DNA of 64,000 nt from positions 1 to 64,000 of the forward strand of contig JBBRNO010000016.1 of the NCBI GenBank assembly GCA_038230275.1. The letters run 5' to 3'. The notes under the pieces are model-generated. The model saw only the letters and a program-made list of their open reading frames with translations. It searched no databases and was not told the DNA's origin. Below, in pieces: positions 40,170 through 49,515 of the stretch; positions within the stretch are counted from its first letter, which is position 1; each line of letters begins with the position of its first letter. A program made the translations under genes and the position numbers. The DNA is from JANXXV01 sp038230275. Its GTDB lineage: Bacteria; Acidobacteriota; Terriglobia; Bryobacterales; Bryobacteraceae.

Positions 40170-42726
40170 TGGAACTCAGCAGCACCTTCGCGTATTGATT
40201 CCAGCGGGTGTCGCCGGCTCCTTTCAAGAAGGCGCGTCCCAGCAGACGTTCCTGCTCAGTGGGTGGGCGCTGGAATAGCAACTGGTAGGCGGCGTCGATG
40301 CCCTTGTCCCCGCGCCGCTTACGAATGCGTTTTGCCAGGGCCGCTGAACGCTCCGCCACGGTATCCGAGTTCAGGAAAAACAGCTTCTGCAGGGGGACGT
40401 TCGTCACTACTCTTTGTTCACAGGTAACAGCGGCGGCAGGCAGATCGAATAGCGATACCGTTTCATCCTGCTGGAAACGGCTGGTCTTGGCGTAAAGCGT
40501 CCGGCGATGAAACGCCGCCGACAGCACTTTCGATTCGCCGCCAACGGTAGGATCAAGCTCTCCGGAAACCGCCAGCATGGCATCCAGAAGCGATTCGGCT
40601 TCCAGCCGCCTGCGGTTTTGACGCCAGAGGTAACGGTTATCGGGGTCTATTTTCTCGTTCGCCGCATTGGACACGGAAGACCGCTGGTAGGCGTCCGACA
40701 GCACGATCTCGCGGATCATTTCCTTTACCGAGAAGTTGCGTTCCACCAATCGGGCCGCCAGGAATTCGAGCAATTCCGGAATGGCCGGACGGTCACCTAC
40801 GCGGCCGAAATTGGACGGAGTGCGCACCAAGCCCTGACCGAAGAGCACCAGCCAGATGCGGTTTACGGCAACGCGTGCGGCCAACGGATGATGCGCAACC
40901 GTGTCAGCCAGTTGAGCCCGGCCACTGCCTTGATTAAACGGAATCGTCTTGCCTCCGGACAGGATCACCGGGAATTGACGTGGCACCACTTCACCCAGAG
41001 CTTCCGGGTTACCGCGAAGATTGAGGTTCAGGTCCTGCGGCTCAAACTCGGCCGCGCCTTGCAAGTACGGATACTGCGGCGGGAGCGCTTTCTTCAGATC
41101 GTCGAAGCTCTTCTTCAGGCGAGCGTATTCAGGCTGCACGCCGGCGTCCAACAGCTCCGCGGTCAGCTCTGCGTCGAACTTCAAAGGCGCCGTCTTTTCC
41201 CCGAAGGTACGATTGTAGGCGACGAAGCGGTCTCGCTCCAGAGACTTCGATGGAATATACGCGCCGGGATTGAAGTCTTCTTCCGACCGGTAGCCCCCCG
41301 GCAAGACGATGCTGCGGAGGACCTTTGGCTGTGTGGACTTCGCGGCCTCCACGGATTTGCGGTTCTCTTCATCCAGAGCTTTTTTCTCGGCCAGAATTTC
41401 CAACAGCAGCCGCTGGAAAGCTTCCGCTTCGGCTGCCGTTTTCTGGCCTTGAAACCATCGATTCAGGAACGGGTGGGACTCTTCCGGCTTAGCCAGATAG
41501 GTCTTCCAGCGCTCCAGCACTTTGGCATTCAGATTCGCAGCGGGGCTGACGGTGCTGGTCATATACACAGCAATCCGCGGGGCGAATCGTTCGGCTTGCA
41601 GGCTGGACTGCTCATCTACAAACTTGTTCAGCGCCTTTTCCGCGGCGTCTACTTCCGCTTTCCGCGCCTTCCACGCCGCCACTTCCGCCTCGCTCACCAG
41701 CGGATATTCTTTGTACGCTGTACTGGCAAAAACACCGGCCAGCGCATAGTAGTCTTTAGCCGTGAATGGATCGTACTTGTGATCGTGACAGCGGGCGCAG
41801 GCTACCGTGACGCCAAGCATGCCGCGGGTCACCATGTCCACGCGGTCGTGACGTTCGTCGGCACGCGATTGCGGTGGCTGCGCGATCCCGTAATACCACG
41901 GTCCAAGGCCCAGCAGTCCGGTGGCCGGTAGCAGGGATGTATCGTTCATCAGGTCGCCGGCCAGTTGCGCCTTGAGAAATCGATCGTACGGTATGTCCTG
42001 ATTGAAGGCCTGCACCACCCAGTCCCGGTAGCGCCAGGCGTTTGCGTAGGGCTGGACGGCGGTGCCGCTGAAATCGTCCTCGCCATAGCGGGCAACATCC
42101 AGCCAGTGGCGTCCCCATTTCTCACCGAAGTGGGGAGAGGCCAGAAGTTTTGTGACCACCTGCGCGAGCCACTCTGGCGTACCATCTTCGAACGCCGCCG
42201 CGAACTCTTTTTCGCTTGGGGGCAAGCCGGTTAGGTCCAAATAGATCCGCCGGATCAGCGTCCGTTTATCGGCACGCTTGTTGCCGGGAAGCGATTTGGC
42301 GAGCTGGGCATTGGAGATCAATCCATCGATCGTCTGGCCCGGCAGATTGGAGCGTAGCGGCTGGAAAGACCAATGCGTTGCATTTTCGTTCCATGGGGCG
42401 CCTTCTTTGATCCACGCTTCCAGCGTCTGCAATTCTTCGGCGTCCAGTTTGGCTCCTGGCGGCATCGGCGTCACGCCCGGCTGTGTGCGGTTCACCGCTT
42501 GCATCATCCTGCTGGCTACCGCGTCGCCCGGGATAATAGCAGCGCCCGACTTACCGCCCTTGAGAAGGGCTTGGCGGGAATCTAGGCGCAGTCCGCCCAT
42601 TGCCGATTGCGCGTGACACGCCCAGCACCGGGACGCAAGCACTTTACGCGCCGCCTCTTCGGTGGAAGCTTGAATCGTGAATGCCGAGAGAAGGGCTAAC
42701 AGAACCGGCGGCCAACGCATTTTCAA
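40147..42726 (-). CDS. PSD1 / planctomycete cytochrome c domain protein (DUF1549-DUF1553)
   Basis: The 859-residue exported protein starts with a signal peptide (LLALLSAFTIQAS) and a cytochrome c site CWACH (SRCWACHAQSAMGGLRLDSR) of the PSCyt1 type. DUF1549 (about 150-360; IRRIYLDLTGLPPSEKEFAAA, KWGRHWLDVARYGEDD) follows, and DUF1553 from about 600 to 840 (PLAARVAVNRIWLVLFGQGLV, LSDAYQRSSV). It is likely periplasmic and redox-active. It precedes and overlaps the DUF1501 gene and is preceded by a cytochrome c and Mo-enzyme gene, so the block may be one transcript. Confidence 0.95.
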   Translation of the reverse strand: MKMRWPPVLLALLSAFTIQASTEEAARKVLASRCWACHAQSAMGGLRLDSRQALLKGGKSGAAIIPGDAVASRMMQAVNRTQPGVTPMPPGAKLDAEELQTLEAWIKEGAPWNENATHWSFQPLRSNLPGQTIDGLISNAQLAKSLPGNKRADKRTLIRRIYLDLTGLPPSEKEFAAAFEDGTPEWLAQVVTKLLASPHFGEKWGRHWLDVARYGEDDFSGTAVQPYANAWRYRDWVVQAFNQDIPYDRFLKAQLAGDLMNDTSLLPATGLLGLGPWYYGIAQPPQSRADERHDRVDMVTRGMLGVTVACARCHDHKYDPFTAKDYYALAGVFASTAYKEYPLVSEAEVAAWKARKAEVDAAEKALNKFVDEQSSLQAERFAPRIAVYMTSTVSPAANLNAKVLERWKTYLAKPEESHPFLNRWFQGQKTAAEAEAFQRLLLEILAEKKALDEENRKSVEAAKSTQPKVLRSIVLPGGYRSEEDFNPGAYIPSKSLERDRFVAYNRTFGEKTAPLKFDAELTAELLDAGVQPEYARLKKSFDDLKKALPPQYPYLQGAAEFEPQDLNLNLRGNPEALGEVVPRQFPVILSGGKTIPFNQGSGRAQLADTVAHHPLAARVAVNRIWLVLFGQGLVRTPSNFGRVGDRPAIPELLEFLAARLVERNFSVKEMIREIVLSDAYQRSSVSNAANEKIDPDNRYLWRQNRRRLEAESLLDAMLAVSGELDPTVGGESKVLSAAFHRRTLYAKTSRFQQDETVSLFDLPAAAVTCEQRVVTNVPLQKLFFLNSDTVAERSAALAKRIRKRRGDKGIDAAYQLLFQRPPTEQERLLGRAFLKGAGDTRWNQYAKVLLSSNEFAYVD

Positions 42727-42736
42727 AACCTCTTGC

Positions 42737-43258
42737 CTATGGTTTCGATTTTACGTCAGGTCTGGCGTCGGGCACGAAGCCGTCGCGATTCGGCATCTTC
42801 ACTTGCAAGATGGACTTCTCATTCAGCTCCAGGTTTTCCGCGATCACGCCGCTCTTGAAAAGCAGAAACGCCGAAACCGCGTAGACGTCGTCGATAGGGA
42901 GCGTTCGCGGATTATCGTAGGGCATCGCGCGGCGCACGTAGTCGATGAGCGTTGTTGGGTAGGGCCAATAGCTTCCCACCGTCTTCAAAGGCTTGTCCGC
43001 TTTCAGGGTGCCCACACCGCCCACGAGTGCGGGATATTGCCCGGCACGCCCTTCTGCATTGTCATTGTGGCAAACCGCGCACTTGTCTTTGTAGACGCTC
43101 TTGCCGCGCACGGCGTCCCCCTTGCCTACAGGCAGACCCGCGCCCGAGGGAAGCACGGTCAGATCCTTGGCTTTGATTTCGGCATCGGTTGCCGGACGGC
43201 CAACGTTCTGGGCGTGGGCCAGTGTACAGAATAGGAGTGCCGCAGCCGCTCTATACAT
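42737..43258 (-). CDS. Exported class I cytochrome c, likely partner of the sulfite dehydrogenase-type protein
   Basis: The 173-residue protein has a signal peptide (AAAALLFCTLAHAQ), one haem site CAVCH (KDKCAVCHNDNAEGRAG) and a late methionine (RRAMPYDNPRTLP) as the likely sixth ligand. Its start overlaps the end of the molybdoprotein gene by eight bases. This arrangement (Mo subunit followed by a monohaem cytochrome) is that of SorAB/SoxCD sulfite dehydrogenases, so I infer that it accepts electrons from the Mo protein in the periplasm. Confidence 0.9.
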   Translation of the reverse strand: MYRAAAALLFCTLAHAQNVGRPATDAEIKAKDLTVLPSGAGLPVGKGDAVRGKSVYKDKCAVCHNDNAEGRAGQYPALVGGVGTLKADKPLKTVGSYWPYPTTLIDYVRRAMPYDNPRTLPIDDVYAVSAFLLFKSGVIAENLELNEKSILQVKMPNRDGFVPDARPDVKSKP

Positions 43259-44441
43259 GGGTCACGCTTCCGTCTTCCTTCACATGCCAGGTCTTGATCG
43301 CGTTGCAATGGTAAGTGCTCTTAAAGCCACGCACGGCGTTTAACGCTTCTAAAGTTGGCTGCGTGTAACCCGTCTCATCAGTGCAGCGGGATTGCAGAAC
43401 CGCGGCCTTGCCCGTCCATTGCCAGGGCATGCGGAATCGTGTGACCGCCTTTGAAAGCACGGGATCCTGCAGTTCGGCGTCGGTCCAGGTCTGGCCGTTA
43501 TCAGCCGAGATCTCTACGCGCTTGATCTTTCCTTTGCCTGACCACGCAAAGCCGGTGACCTCATACGGACCGGGACCGAAAGCTAACTTCTGTCCGCCCG
43601 CGGGCCGCGTAATAATCGACTTCGCCTCCATCACAAAGGTGAACATTTGCGCCTTGCCGTCCGGCATCAGGTCCGTGTAGTGTGCCGTCTCATCCCGGGT
43701 CATGGCGGGTTGATCCACGACATGCAACCGGTGCAGCCACTTGACATTAATGTTGCCTTCCCAGCCGGGAACCACCAGTCGCACCGGGTAACCTTGCTCC
43801 GGGCGGACGGGTTCCCCATTTTGTGCATAGGCCACCAGGATATCGTCGAGCGCCTTTTCAATGGGGATGCTGCGCGCCATCAGGCAAGCGTCGGCGCCTT
43901 CGGCCACAACCCACTTCGCTTCCGGTTTGAGACGCGCCGCTTTCAGAAGAGTGGAAAGGGGAACGCCGGTCCATTCGCTGCAGCTCAGCAGACCGGCGGA
44001 TTTCTGTGGATCCGCCTGCGGGCTGCCGGCCATCTCGCCGCCGCTGTTGCCGGCACATTCAATGAAGTAGATGCGGGAGACGGACGGGAAACGGCGCAGA
44101 TCGTCCATGCTAAAGACCATCGGCTGTTCCACCAGGCCGTGCAGCAGAATCTCATGCTTGGCGCGATCAATGTTTGGCACCCCGGCGTGATGCCGCTCGA
44201 AGTGCAGGGAAGACGGGGTAATGATGCCGTCCAGATCCTGCAATGGGGTCCGTGTGGCGCCGGTGCCGGGCGTAATGGATTCCCTTACGTCGCGGGCTGC
44301 TTTCTCTAGTGGCGATCGTTCCCCGTAGGCGCGCACTCCGGCCCCGATCTCGCTGGGCACGGTCTTCTTGCAAGCGCTCAACCCGGCAAGGCCCGCGCCC
44401 AGGGCCAGGAATTTGCGACGGTTCTGTTTAGGTGCTTTCAT
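43251..44441 (-). CDS. Sulfite dehydrogenase (SoxC/SorA-like) molybdopterin subunit
   Basis: ATG 44441 gives MKAPKQNRRKFLALGAGLAG, a twin-arginine leader (RRKFL) ending before a cysteine, so it may be a Tat substrate; earlier ATG 44465 adds eight residues and no ribosome site. The 396-residue protein shows the sulfite-oxidase fold: HHAGVPNIDRAKHEILLHG, molybdenum-site segment FIECAGNSGGEMAGSPQ (Cys ligand), and a dimerisation domain (about 290-390; GFAWSGKGKIKRVEISADN and TWTDAELQDP). It oxidises sulfite or a related sulfur anion, with the next gene as electron acceptor. No other sox genes are in view. Confidence 0.9.
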   Translation of the reverse strand: MKAPKQNRRKFLALGAGLAGLSACKKTVPSEIGAGVRAYGERSPLEKAARDVRESITPGTGATRTPLQDLDGIITPSSLHFERHHAGVPNIDRAKHEILLHGLVEQPMVFSMDDLRRFPSVSRIYFIECAGNSGGEMAGSPQADPQKSAGLLSCSEWTGVPLSTLLKAARLKPEAKWVVAEGADACLMARSIPIEKALDDILVAYAQNGEPVRPEQGYPVRLVVPGWEGNINVKWLHRLHVVDQPAMTRDETAHYTDLMPDGKAQMFTFVMEAKSIITRPAGGQKLAFGPGPYEVTGFAWSGKGKIKRVEISADNGQTWTDAELQDPVLSKAVTRFRMPWQWTGKAAVLQSRCTDETGYTQPTLEALNAVRGFKSTYHCNAIKTWHVKEDGSVTHV

Positions 44442-44486
44442 CGAATTGCAAGCATCGTAGCACAACCGCCATCCCTGTCCGATGCT

Positions 44487-45500
44487 TTACTCGGATGGCC
44501 CTGGTGTCTGCGGTGTACTGGCGGGCAGCTTGGGCGGGTTGATGTAACCCGTTGGCAGCGGACCCGTCAATGTATGCAACCAGGCGATGATCGACTGCAC
44601 TTCAGCATCCTGCAAATCAATCCCAAGTTGGTGCTTACCCATCAGGCGCACCGCTTCTTCCAATAATCCTACCCGGCCGTCGTGAAAATACGGCCCGGTC
44701 TTCTCCACGTTCCGCAGCGAAGGCACCTTGAAGATCAATCTATCGGTGTCGGCTTTCGTTACTTCGTAGCGTCCCTGGTCGGATGTCCCCGGCCACGGAA
44801 CGCTTGCTCCCAATTTCTGGAATGACGTTCCACCCACGGTGGAGCCGCTGTGACAAGTGGTGCATCCGGCGTGTCGAACGGTCATCCAACCGCGCATTTC
44901 CTCCGCCGTGATCGCACTGTGATCGCCGGCAACAAATTTGTCCCACCGCGAAGGCGTGCTCAGCTTCCGTTCAAACACGCCGATCGCCTTGGCCATGTTG
45001 TCGAAGGTCACTGCATCCGATTCCCCAGGAAAAGCAAGTTGGAAGGCGGCTACGTAGCCGGGCATGGACTTCAGCACACGAACCACGGAATCGCCGGAGG
45101 GCATCGCCATCTCCACCGGATTCAGTACGGGTCCCTTGGCCTGCGCCTCTACGTCCGCCGCGCGTCCATCCCAGAATTGGACGAAATGCGCCGCTGCGTT
45201 GTATACAGTTGGAGAGTTGCGATTTCCCTGTTGGCCACCCTGTCCTGTGGAAACACGTTTTCCATCGGCCCCGTAATTTCCTAGTGGGTGGCAACTGTTG
45301 CAGGAGATAGTCTGGCTTTTCGATAGCCGTGCGTCGAAGTACAACATCCGGCCCAGATCTATCTTTGCAGGGGTAATGGGATTGGCGCCGGATGGGAACT
45401 CCATAGCTATCGGCGACGGCATCATGCGCATCATTCCAGGTCCGTGCTGAGCGAATGCTGACACAGCACTCAGCATCGCCGTAACCATAATCTTTTTCAT
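44487..45500 (-). CDS. Di-haem cytochrome c peroxidase family protein
   Basis: ATG 45500 follows a strong AGGGGGG and gives a signal peptide (MKKIMVTAMLSAVSAFA); 19 upstream residues are open but lack a site. The 337-residue protein has haem sites CNSCH (SCNSCHPLGNYG) and CTTCH (GCTTCHSGSTVGG), the conserved FDARLSKSQTISC ahead of the first, and GPYFHDGRVGLLEEAV. It is in the same family as the peroxidase at 33-34 kb but not a close copy. It lies upstream of the sulfite dehydrogenase-type genes in the same orientation, so a shared electron-transfer role is possible. Confidence 0.92.
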   Translation of the reverse strand: MKKIMVTAMLSAVSAFAQHGPGMMRMMPSPIAMEFPSGANPITPAKIDLGRMLYFDARLSKSQTISCNSCHPLGNYGADGKRVSTGQGGQQGNRNSPTVYNAAAHFVQFWDGRAADVEAQAKGPVLNPVEMAMPSGDSVVRVLKSMPGYVAAFQLAFPGESDAVTFDNMAKAIGVFERKLSTPSRWDKFVAGDHSAITAEEMRGWMTVRHAGCTTCHSGSTVGGTSFQKLGASVPWPGTSDQGRYEVTKADTDRLIFKVPSLRNVEKTGPYFHDGRVGLLEEAVRLMGKHQLGIDLQDAEVQSIIAWLHTLTGPLPTGYINPPKLPASTPQTPGPSE

Positions 45501-45636
45501 CTGAAGCCCCCCTGGCGAAATCCAGTAAGGAAGAGTGCACGCCAGAAGCCAAACCAAACGTGGGTAACACAGGCGGGTTGCCGGGCTCGCGCTATAGGGT
45601 TGCGCAATCCGGCTGCGCGATATGCCCCAGATATTG

Positions 45637-48297
45637 CTAAGCCGGAGCCTTCATATCGCTTGACGTCCCGCCAGCCGCCGGAACGTAACACTTTGACGTG
45701 TAGTCCATTACCATCCGGTCGGCGCTGAATCTCCAACCCAGCGTGCGGATGGTTCGCTTCATGCGCTTGATCCAGCCGCGCGGAAGGCCGTCGTGATCGC
45801 GTTGGTAGTAGAGAGGTATTACTTCGTCGCGAAGCGTCCGGTACAGGTCGTCTCCGTCGCGGGTGTCGTGAACGTCCATGTTCGAATGGGTGCGCCCGGT
45901 GCCGATCGAAAATCCATTCAGACCATCGTAGGCTTCGGCCCACCAGCCGTCCAATACCGACAGATTTAAGCCGCCATTCAGAACCACTTTCTGCCCGCTG
46001 GTTCCGGACGCCTCCAGCGGCCGTCTCGGATTGTTAAGCCAAACGTCTACGCCCTGCACAAAATGCCGTCCGACGTTGATATCGTAGTCCTCCACAAACA
46101 CGAACTTATCTGAGAACTGGCGATCCCGCATTAACATGGCGATCTGTTGCAGCACCCGCTTTCCAGGCTCATCGCGAGGATGCGCTTTGCCGGCGAAGAC
46201 AAACTGCACCGGGCGCTTGGGATCGTTCACCATCGTCGCCAGTCTTTCGATATCCGCCAGAATCAAATTGGCTCGCTTGTAGGTAGCGAAGCGGCGCGCG
46301 AAACCGATGGTCAGGGCATCATGGCTCAGTACCCGCCCTAGCCGCTGTAACATCTCTCCGTTTTCTCGGCGGCGTTCGGTCTGTTCAATCGCCCGGCGGC
46401 GCACGAATTCGATCAGCCGCGACTTCAGGCTGAGATGGGTTTCCCAAAGCTCTCCATCGTCCACGTCCTCAATCCCTTCCCAGATGCTGGTGTGGCCGCT
46501 GTGTTCGTGCCAACCCGCGCCCAGGTGCCGGTCATAAAGACGGAACATCTGCGGTGCCAGCCAGGAGGGCACATGGACACCATTGGTGATGTGGCCAATG
46601 GGAACCGCCTCTTCCGATTTGCCGGGAAACAGTCCCGTCCACATCGCACGCGATACTTCACCGTGCAAGGCGGAAACTGCGTTCGCGCGGCGCGAGAGTT
46701 TCAGGCCCAGGACGGTCATACAGAACTGTTCATGGTGGTTTCCCGGGATTTCACGACCCAAGTCCATAAGGCGGTCGCGGGAGAGTCCGAGTTCGTCCCG
46801 CAGCGGCCCGAGATGTTCTTCAATGGTGTCGCCATCAAACCGGTCATGGCCGGCGGGAACCGGCGTGTGGGTGGTGAACACTACCTCGCGGGCAACGCGC
46901 GGCACGGCCTGATCGAAGCTGACTCCCTCTTCTTCCATGCGGCTGCGAATGGCCTCCAGCACGGCAAAGCCGCTGTGTCCTTCATTCATGTGCAGCACGC
47001 CCGGGGTGATGCCCATGGCGCGCAGAGCTCGAAAGCCGCCGATGCCAAGCAGCAGTTCCTGGCGAATGCGGATTCGCGAATCTCCACCATACAGGCGCGA
47101 CGTCAATTCGCGGTCTTCCGGTGCGTTGCCCTCCACGTTCGAATCGAGTAGAAACAGATCGCAGCGGCCAACCTTTACACGCCAGACCTTGGCACGGATG
47201 GACCCGCCGCGGGTGTGAATCTGTACCGTCACCGGTTTTCCGTCGGTCCCGATGGCGGATTCCATTGGCAACTGATTCACGTCCGTCCGCAGATATTCCT
47301 CGTGTTGCCAGCCGCCTTGGTCCAGCCGCTGCAGGAAGTAACCTTGCCCGTAGAACAGACCCACGCCAATGAGTGGAATATCCAGGTCGGATGCGCTCTT
47401 GATATGATCTCCGGCCAGAACACCCAAGCCGCCGGAATAGACAGGGATGGACTCATGCAAGCCAAACTCGGCGGAGAAATAGGCAACTGGCCGTGGCCGC
47501 AGAACGCCCGCGTTCACCGCCCCCCAGGTGCCGTCGGCCTGCAAATATTCCTGCTGCCGCCGGTAGGCATAGTTGATGCGGCTGTGCAGCACCAGTTCGG
47601 TGGCGCGGCGTTCCATCTCCGGCAGCGAAATCTCAGAAAGCAGGGAAATCGGATTGTTGTTCAATTGGCGGAAACGCACCGGGTCCAGGTCGCGAAACAG
47701 GCTGATGCTGTCGTTGTCCCAGCTCCACCAGAGATTTCGCGCCAACGCCCAGAGCCTCTCCTGTGCGGGTGCGATGAATCGGTCGAGCGTGCGTGCTTCA
47801 CTGACTACGGGCGCCACCTGAGCGGCCGCTTCGGTCAGCATCCGGACTTCCCCTTCCGTAAATAACCGCGCGTCTCTGGTCTGTACGACCAGCACTCCTT
47901 GCAGAACTCCACGATCGATTAGCGGGACACCGAGGAACGATTGATAGTTTTCTTCCCCCGCCTCCCCGAAATACTTGAAGCGCGGGTGGTTTTTCACCTG
48001 CTCCACGTTGATGGGCCTGACTTGCTCGGCGACCAATCCCGCCAGGCCTTCGTTGAGTGCCAAGCGGAGTGTGCCGATGCACTGGCTACGGAGTCCGAGA
48101 GTGGCCGCCAGCACGAGATTTGCCCGATCAGGTTCCAGCAGGTAAGCGGAGCAAACGTCGGTCCGGAAACGGCGCGCGATCAGTGCGACGACGTTCATGA
48201 GCGTTTCCGCTGGTTTGCCGCCTTCCGCCGCGAGGTCACCAATCTCTTCGAGGGTCAAGACGTAACTATCGTCCAACGGGCTGGCGCTTGGGCTCAT
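45637..48297 (-). CDS. glgP: Alpha-glucan phosphorylase with N-terminal GAF domain
   Basis: The 886-residue enzyme starts at ATG 48297 behind GAGGAG. The first 170 residues form a GAF domain (TLMNVVALIARRFRTDVCSAYL and SFLGVPLIDRGVLQGVLVV). From about 185 it is a short-type (Thermotoga-like) alpha-glucan phosphorylase, with FSAEFGLHESIPVYSGGLGVLAGDH, HMNEGHSGF and the PLP site GTSGQKVVLNGGLNLSVLDGWW (Lys forms the Schiff base). It releases glucose-1-phosphate from glycogen. The fused GAF suggests allosteric control by a small ligand, which is unusual for phosphorylases. It starts a minus-strand block. Confidence 0.95.
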   Translation of the reverse strand: MSPSASPLDDSYVLTLEEIGDLAAEGGKPAETLMNVVALIARRFRTDVCSAYLLEPDRANLVLAATLGLRSQCIGTLRLALNEGLAGLVAEQVRPINVEQVKNHPRFKYFGEAGEENYQSFLGVPLIDRGVLQGVLVVQTRDARLFTEGEVRMLTEAAAQVAPVVSEARTLDRFIAPAQERLWALARNLWWSWDNDSISLFRDLDPVRFRQLNNNPISLLSEISLPEMERRATELVLHSRINYAYRRQQEYLQADGTWGAVNAGVLRPRPVAYFSAEFGLHESIPVYSGGLGVLAGDHIKSASDLDIPLIGVGLFYGQGYFLQRLDQGGWQHEEYLRTDVNQLPMESAIGTDGKPVTVQIHTRGGSIRAKVWRVKVGRCDLFLLDSNVEGNAPEDRELTSRLYGGDSRIRIRQELLLGIGGFRALRAMGITPGVLHMNEGHSGFAVLEAIRSRMEEEGVSFDQAVPRVAREVVFTTHTPVPAGHDRFDGDTIEEHLGPLRDELGLSRDRLMDLGREIPGNHHEQFCMTVLGLKLSRRANAVSALHGEVSRAMWTGLFPGKSEEAVPIGHITNGVHVPSWLAPQMFRLYDRHLGAGWHEHSGHTSIWEGIEDVDDGELWETHLSLKSRLIEFVRRRAIEQTERRRENGEMLQRLGRVLSHDALTIGFARRFATYKRANLILADIERLATMVNDPKRPVQFVFAGKAHPRDEPGKRVLQQIAMLMRDRQFSDKFVFVEDYDINVGRHFVQGVDVWLNNPRRPLEASGTSGQKVVLNGGLNLSVLDGWWAEAYDGLNGFSIGTGRTHSNMDVHDTRDGDDLYRTLRDEVIPLYYQRDHDGLPRGWIKRMKRTIRTLGWRFSADRMVMDYTSKCYVPAAGGTSSDMKAPA

Positions 48298-48566
48298 GCT
48301 GAAAACTCCTCATCGATTGAGAACTGCTTCTGATCTAACGTCGGGGTTAGTGTGCGACAAGACGAAAAAAAGGTTCGGCCGGTGACAGTTAGCCGCGAAC
48401 CCGGGCGCTAAAGCTAAGAGAGCAATTACTCCGTAGTGTATGCTCATCGGCGGCCATCCGCAATTGATTCCTTCTATGGGATCAATCAAAAGATTAGCTA
48501 AGGAATTCTGCACTGGAACGGCTGCCGCCAGCGGCTCCGATCCTGTCAGAATAGAACCGGGACGCC
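48298..48566. other. Divergent intergenic region
   Basis: About 270 bases between glgP and the DUF4159 gene. It presumably holds both promoters. I see no gene and no clear -10/-35 pair. A weak dyad TTGATTCC/GGGATCAA occurs at about 48465-48486. Confidence 0.35.
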
Positions 48567-49403
48567 ATGAATCGCAGCGTGACGATAACCGGGACGGTTG
48601 CAGCGGCGCTTTTGCTGATTGCGATCTCCGGGCTGGCGCAACGGGGAGGGCGTTTTCAGGAGCGCGAAGATGACGATGCTCCCTTGCCTGTCCGAGCCGC
48701 TGAATTTCATTTTCTGCGCCTGGAATATACCGACCTTCCGCAGTTCCACCGGCGATGGGGATATTCGTCGCGCGATGGAATGGGAAGCGGTTGGTGGAAC
48801 GTGGATTGGCCCGCGGCGGAGAATCATTTCACCGTGGGCATTCAGCGTTTGACGCGGGTGGACACCGGCGATCCGCGGCATTTGCGGCTCACCGACGATA
48901 GAATCTTCGACTACCCGTGGATCTACGCGACGCAGGCTGGATGGTGGGGGCTTACAGACGCGGAGACGGCGCGCTTGCGCGAGTATTTGCTGCGCGGCGG
49001 ATTCCTGGTGGTGGATGACTTTTGGGGACCGGAACAATGGGAAGTGTTCCGCCAAACCATGGCCAGGGTGTTTCCAGAGCAGCTGATTACCGATATTGGC
49101 GAGAAAGATTCGGTGATGCACGTCCTGTACGACATCGAGCAGAAGGATTTGACGTTTATTCCCGGATCGCGGCATTTGCGGCGCGGGCCTGACGGAACAG
49201 CCCAGATCGTGCAGCCCCCCGGCAGCAAGCCTGCCTGGCGGGCGATGTATGACGACAAAAACCGCATGGTGGTGGCGGTGAACTTCAACACCGATGTGGC
49301 GGATGCCTGGGAGTTTGCCGACGTCCCTTACTATCCCGCCGCGATGACCACGCTCGCATACCGATATGGAATCAACTACGTTGTCTATTCGATGACCCAT
49401 TAG
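48567..49403 (+). CDS. Exported DUF4159 family protein
   Basis: The 278-residue protein has a signal sequence (VAAALLLIAISGLAQ) and DUF4159 over residues 45-275. Characteristic segments are FHFLRLEYTDLPQFHRRWGY, WNVDWPAAENHFTVGIQRLT, LREYLLRGGFLVVDDFWGPE and VVAVNFNTDVADAWEFAD. DUF4159 has a glutamine-amidotransferase/flavodoxin-like fold in other proteins; no function is established. It stands alone between divergent and convergent neighbours. It is probably periplasmic. Confidence 0.85.
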   Translation: MNRSVTITGTVAAALLLIAISGLAQRGGRFQEREDDDAPLPVRAAEFHFLRLEYTDLPQFHRRWGYSSRDGMGSGWWNVDWPAAENHFTVGIQRLTRVDTGDPRHLRLTDDRIFDYPWIYATQAGWWGLTDAETARLREYLLRGGFLVVDDFWGPEQWEVFRQTMARVFPEQLITDIGEKDSVMHVLYDIEQKDLTFIPGSRHLRRGPDGTAQIVQPPGSKPAWRAMYDDKNRMVVAVNFNTDVADAWEFADVPYYPAAMTTLAYRYGINYVVYSMTH

Positions 49404-49515
49404 CAGTAGCCGTTCGCCAAACCGTGGAGACTTCCGGGCTGGAGCCAATCGGCGATCATGACTTCCGATGGGCGAGTTCTTCCGCGCGTGCGGAAGAACG
49501 GCAAATCATTTCCTG

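Noticed and set aside
40507..41931. 474-residue plus-strand frame opposite the PSD1 gene
   Set aside because: Low-complexity Arg/His composition and no start context; the minus strand carries a clear DUF1549/DUF1553 protein.
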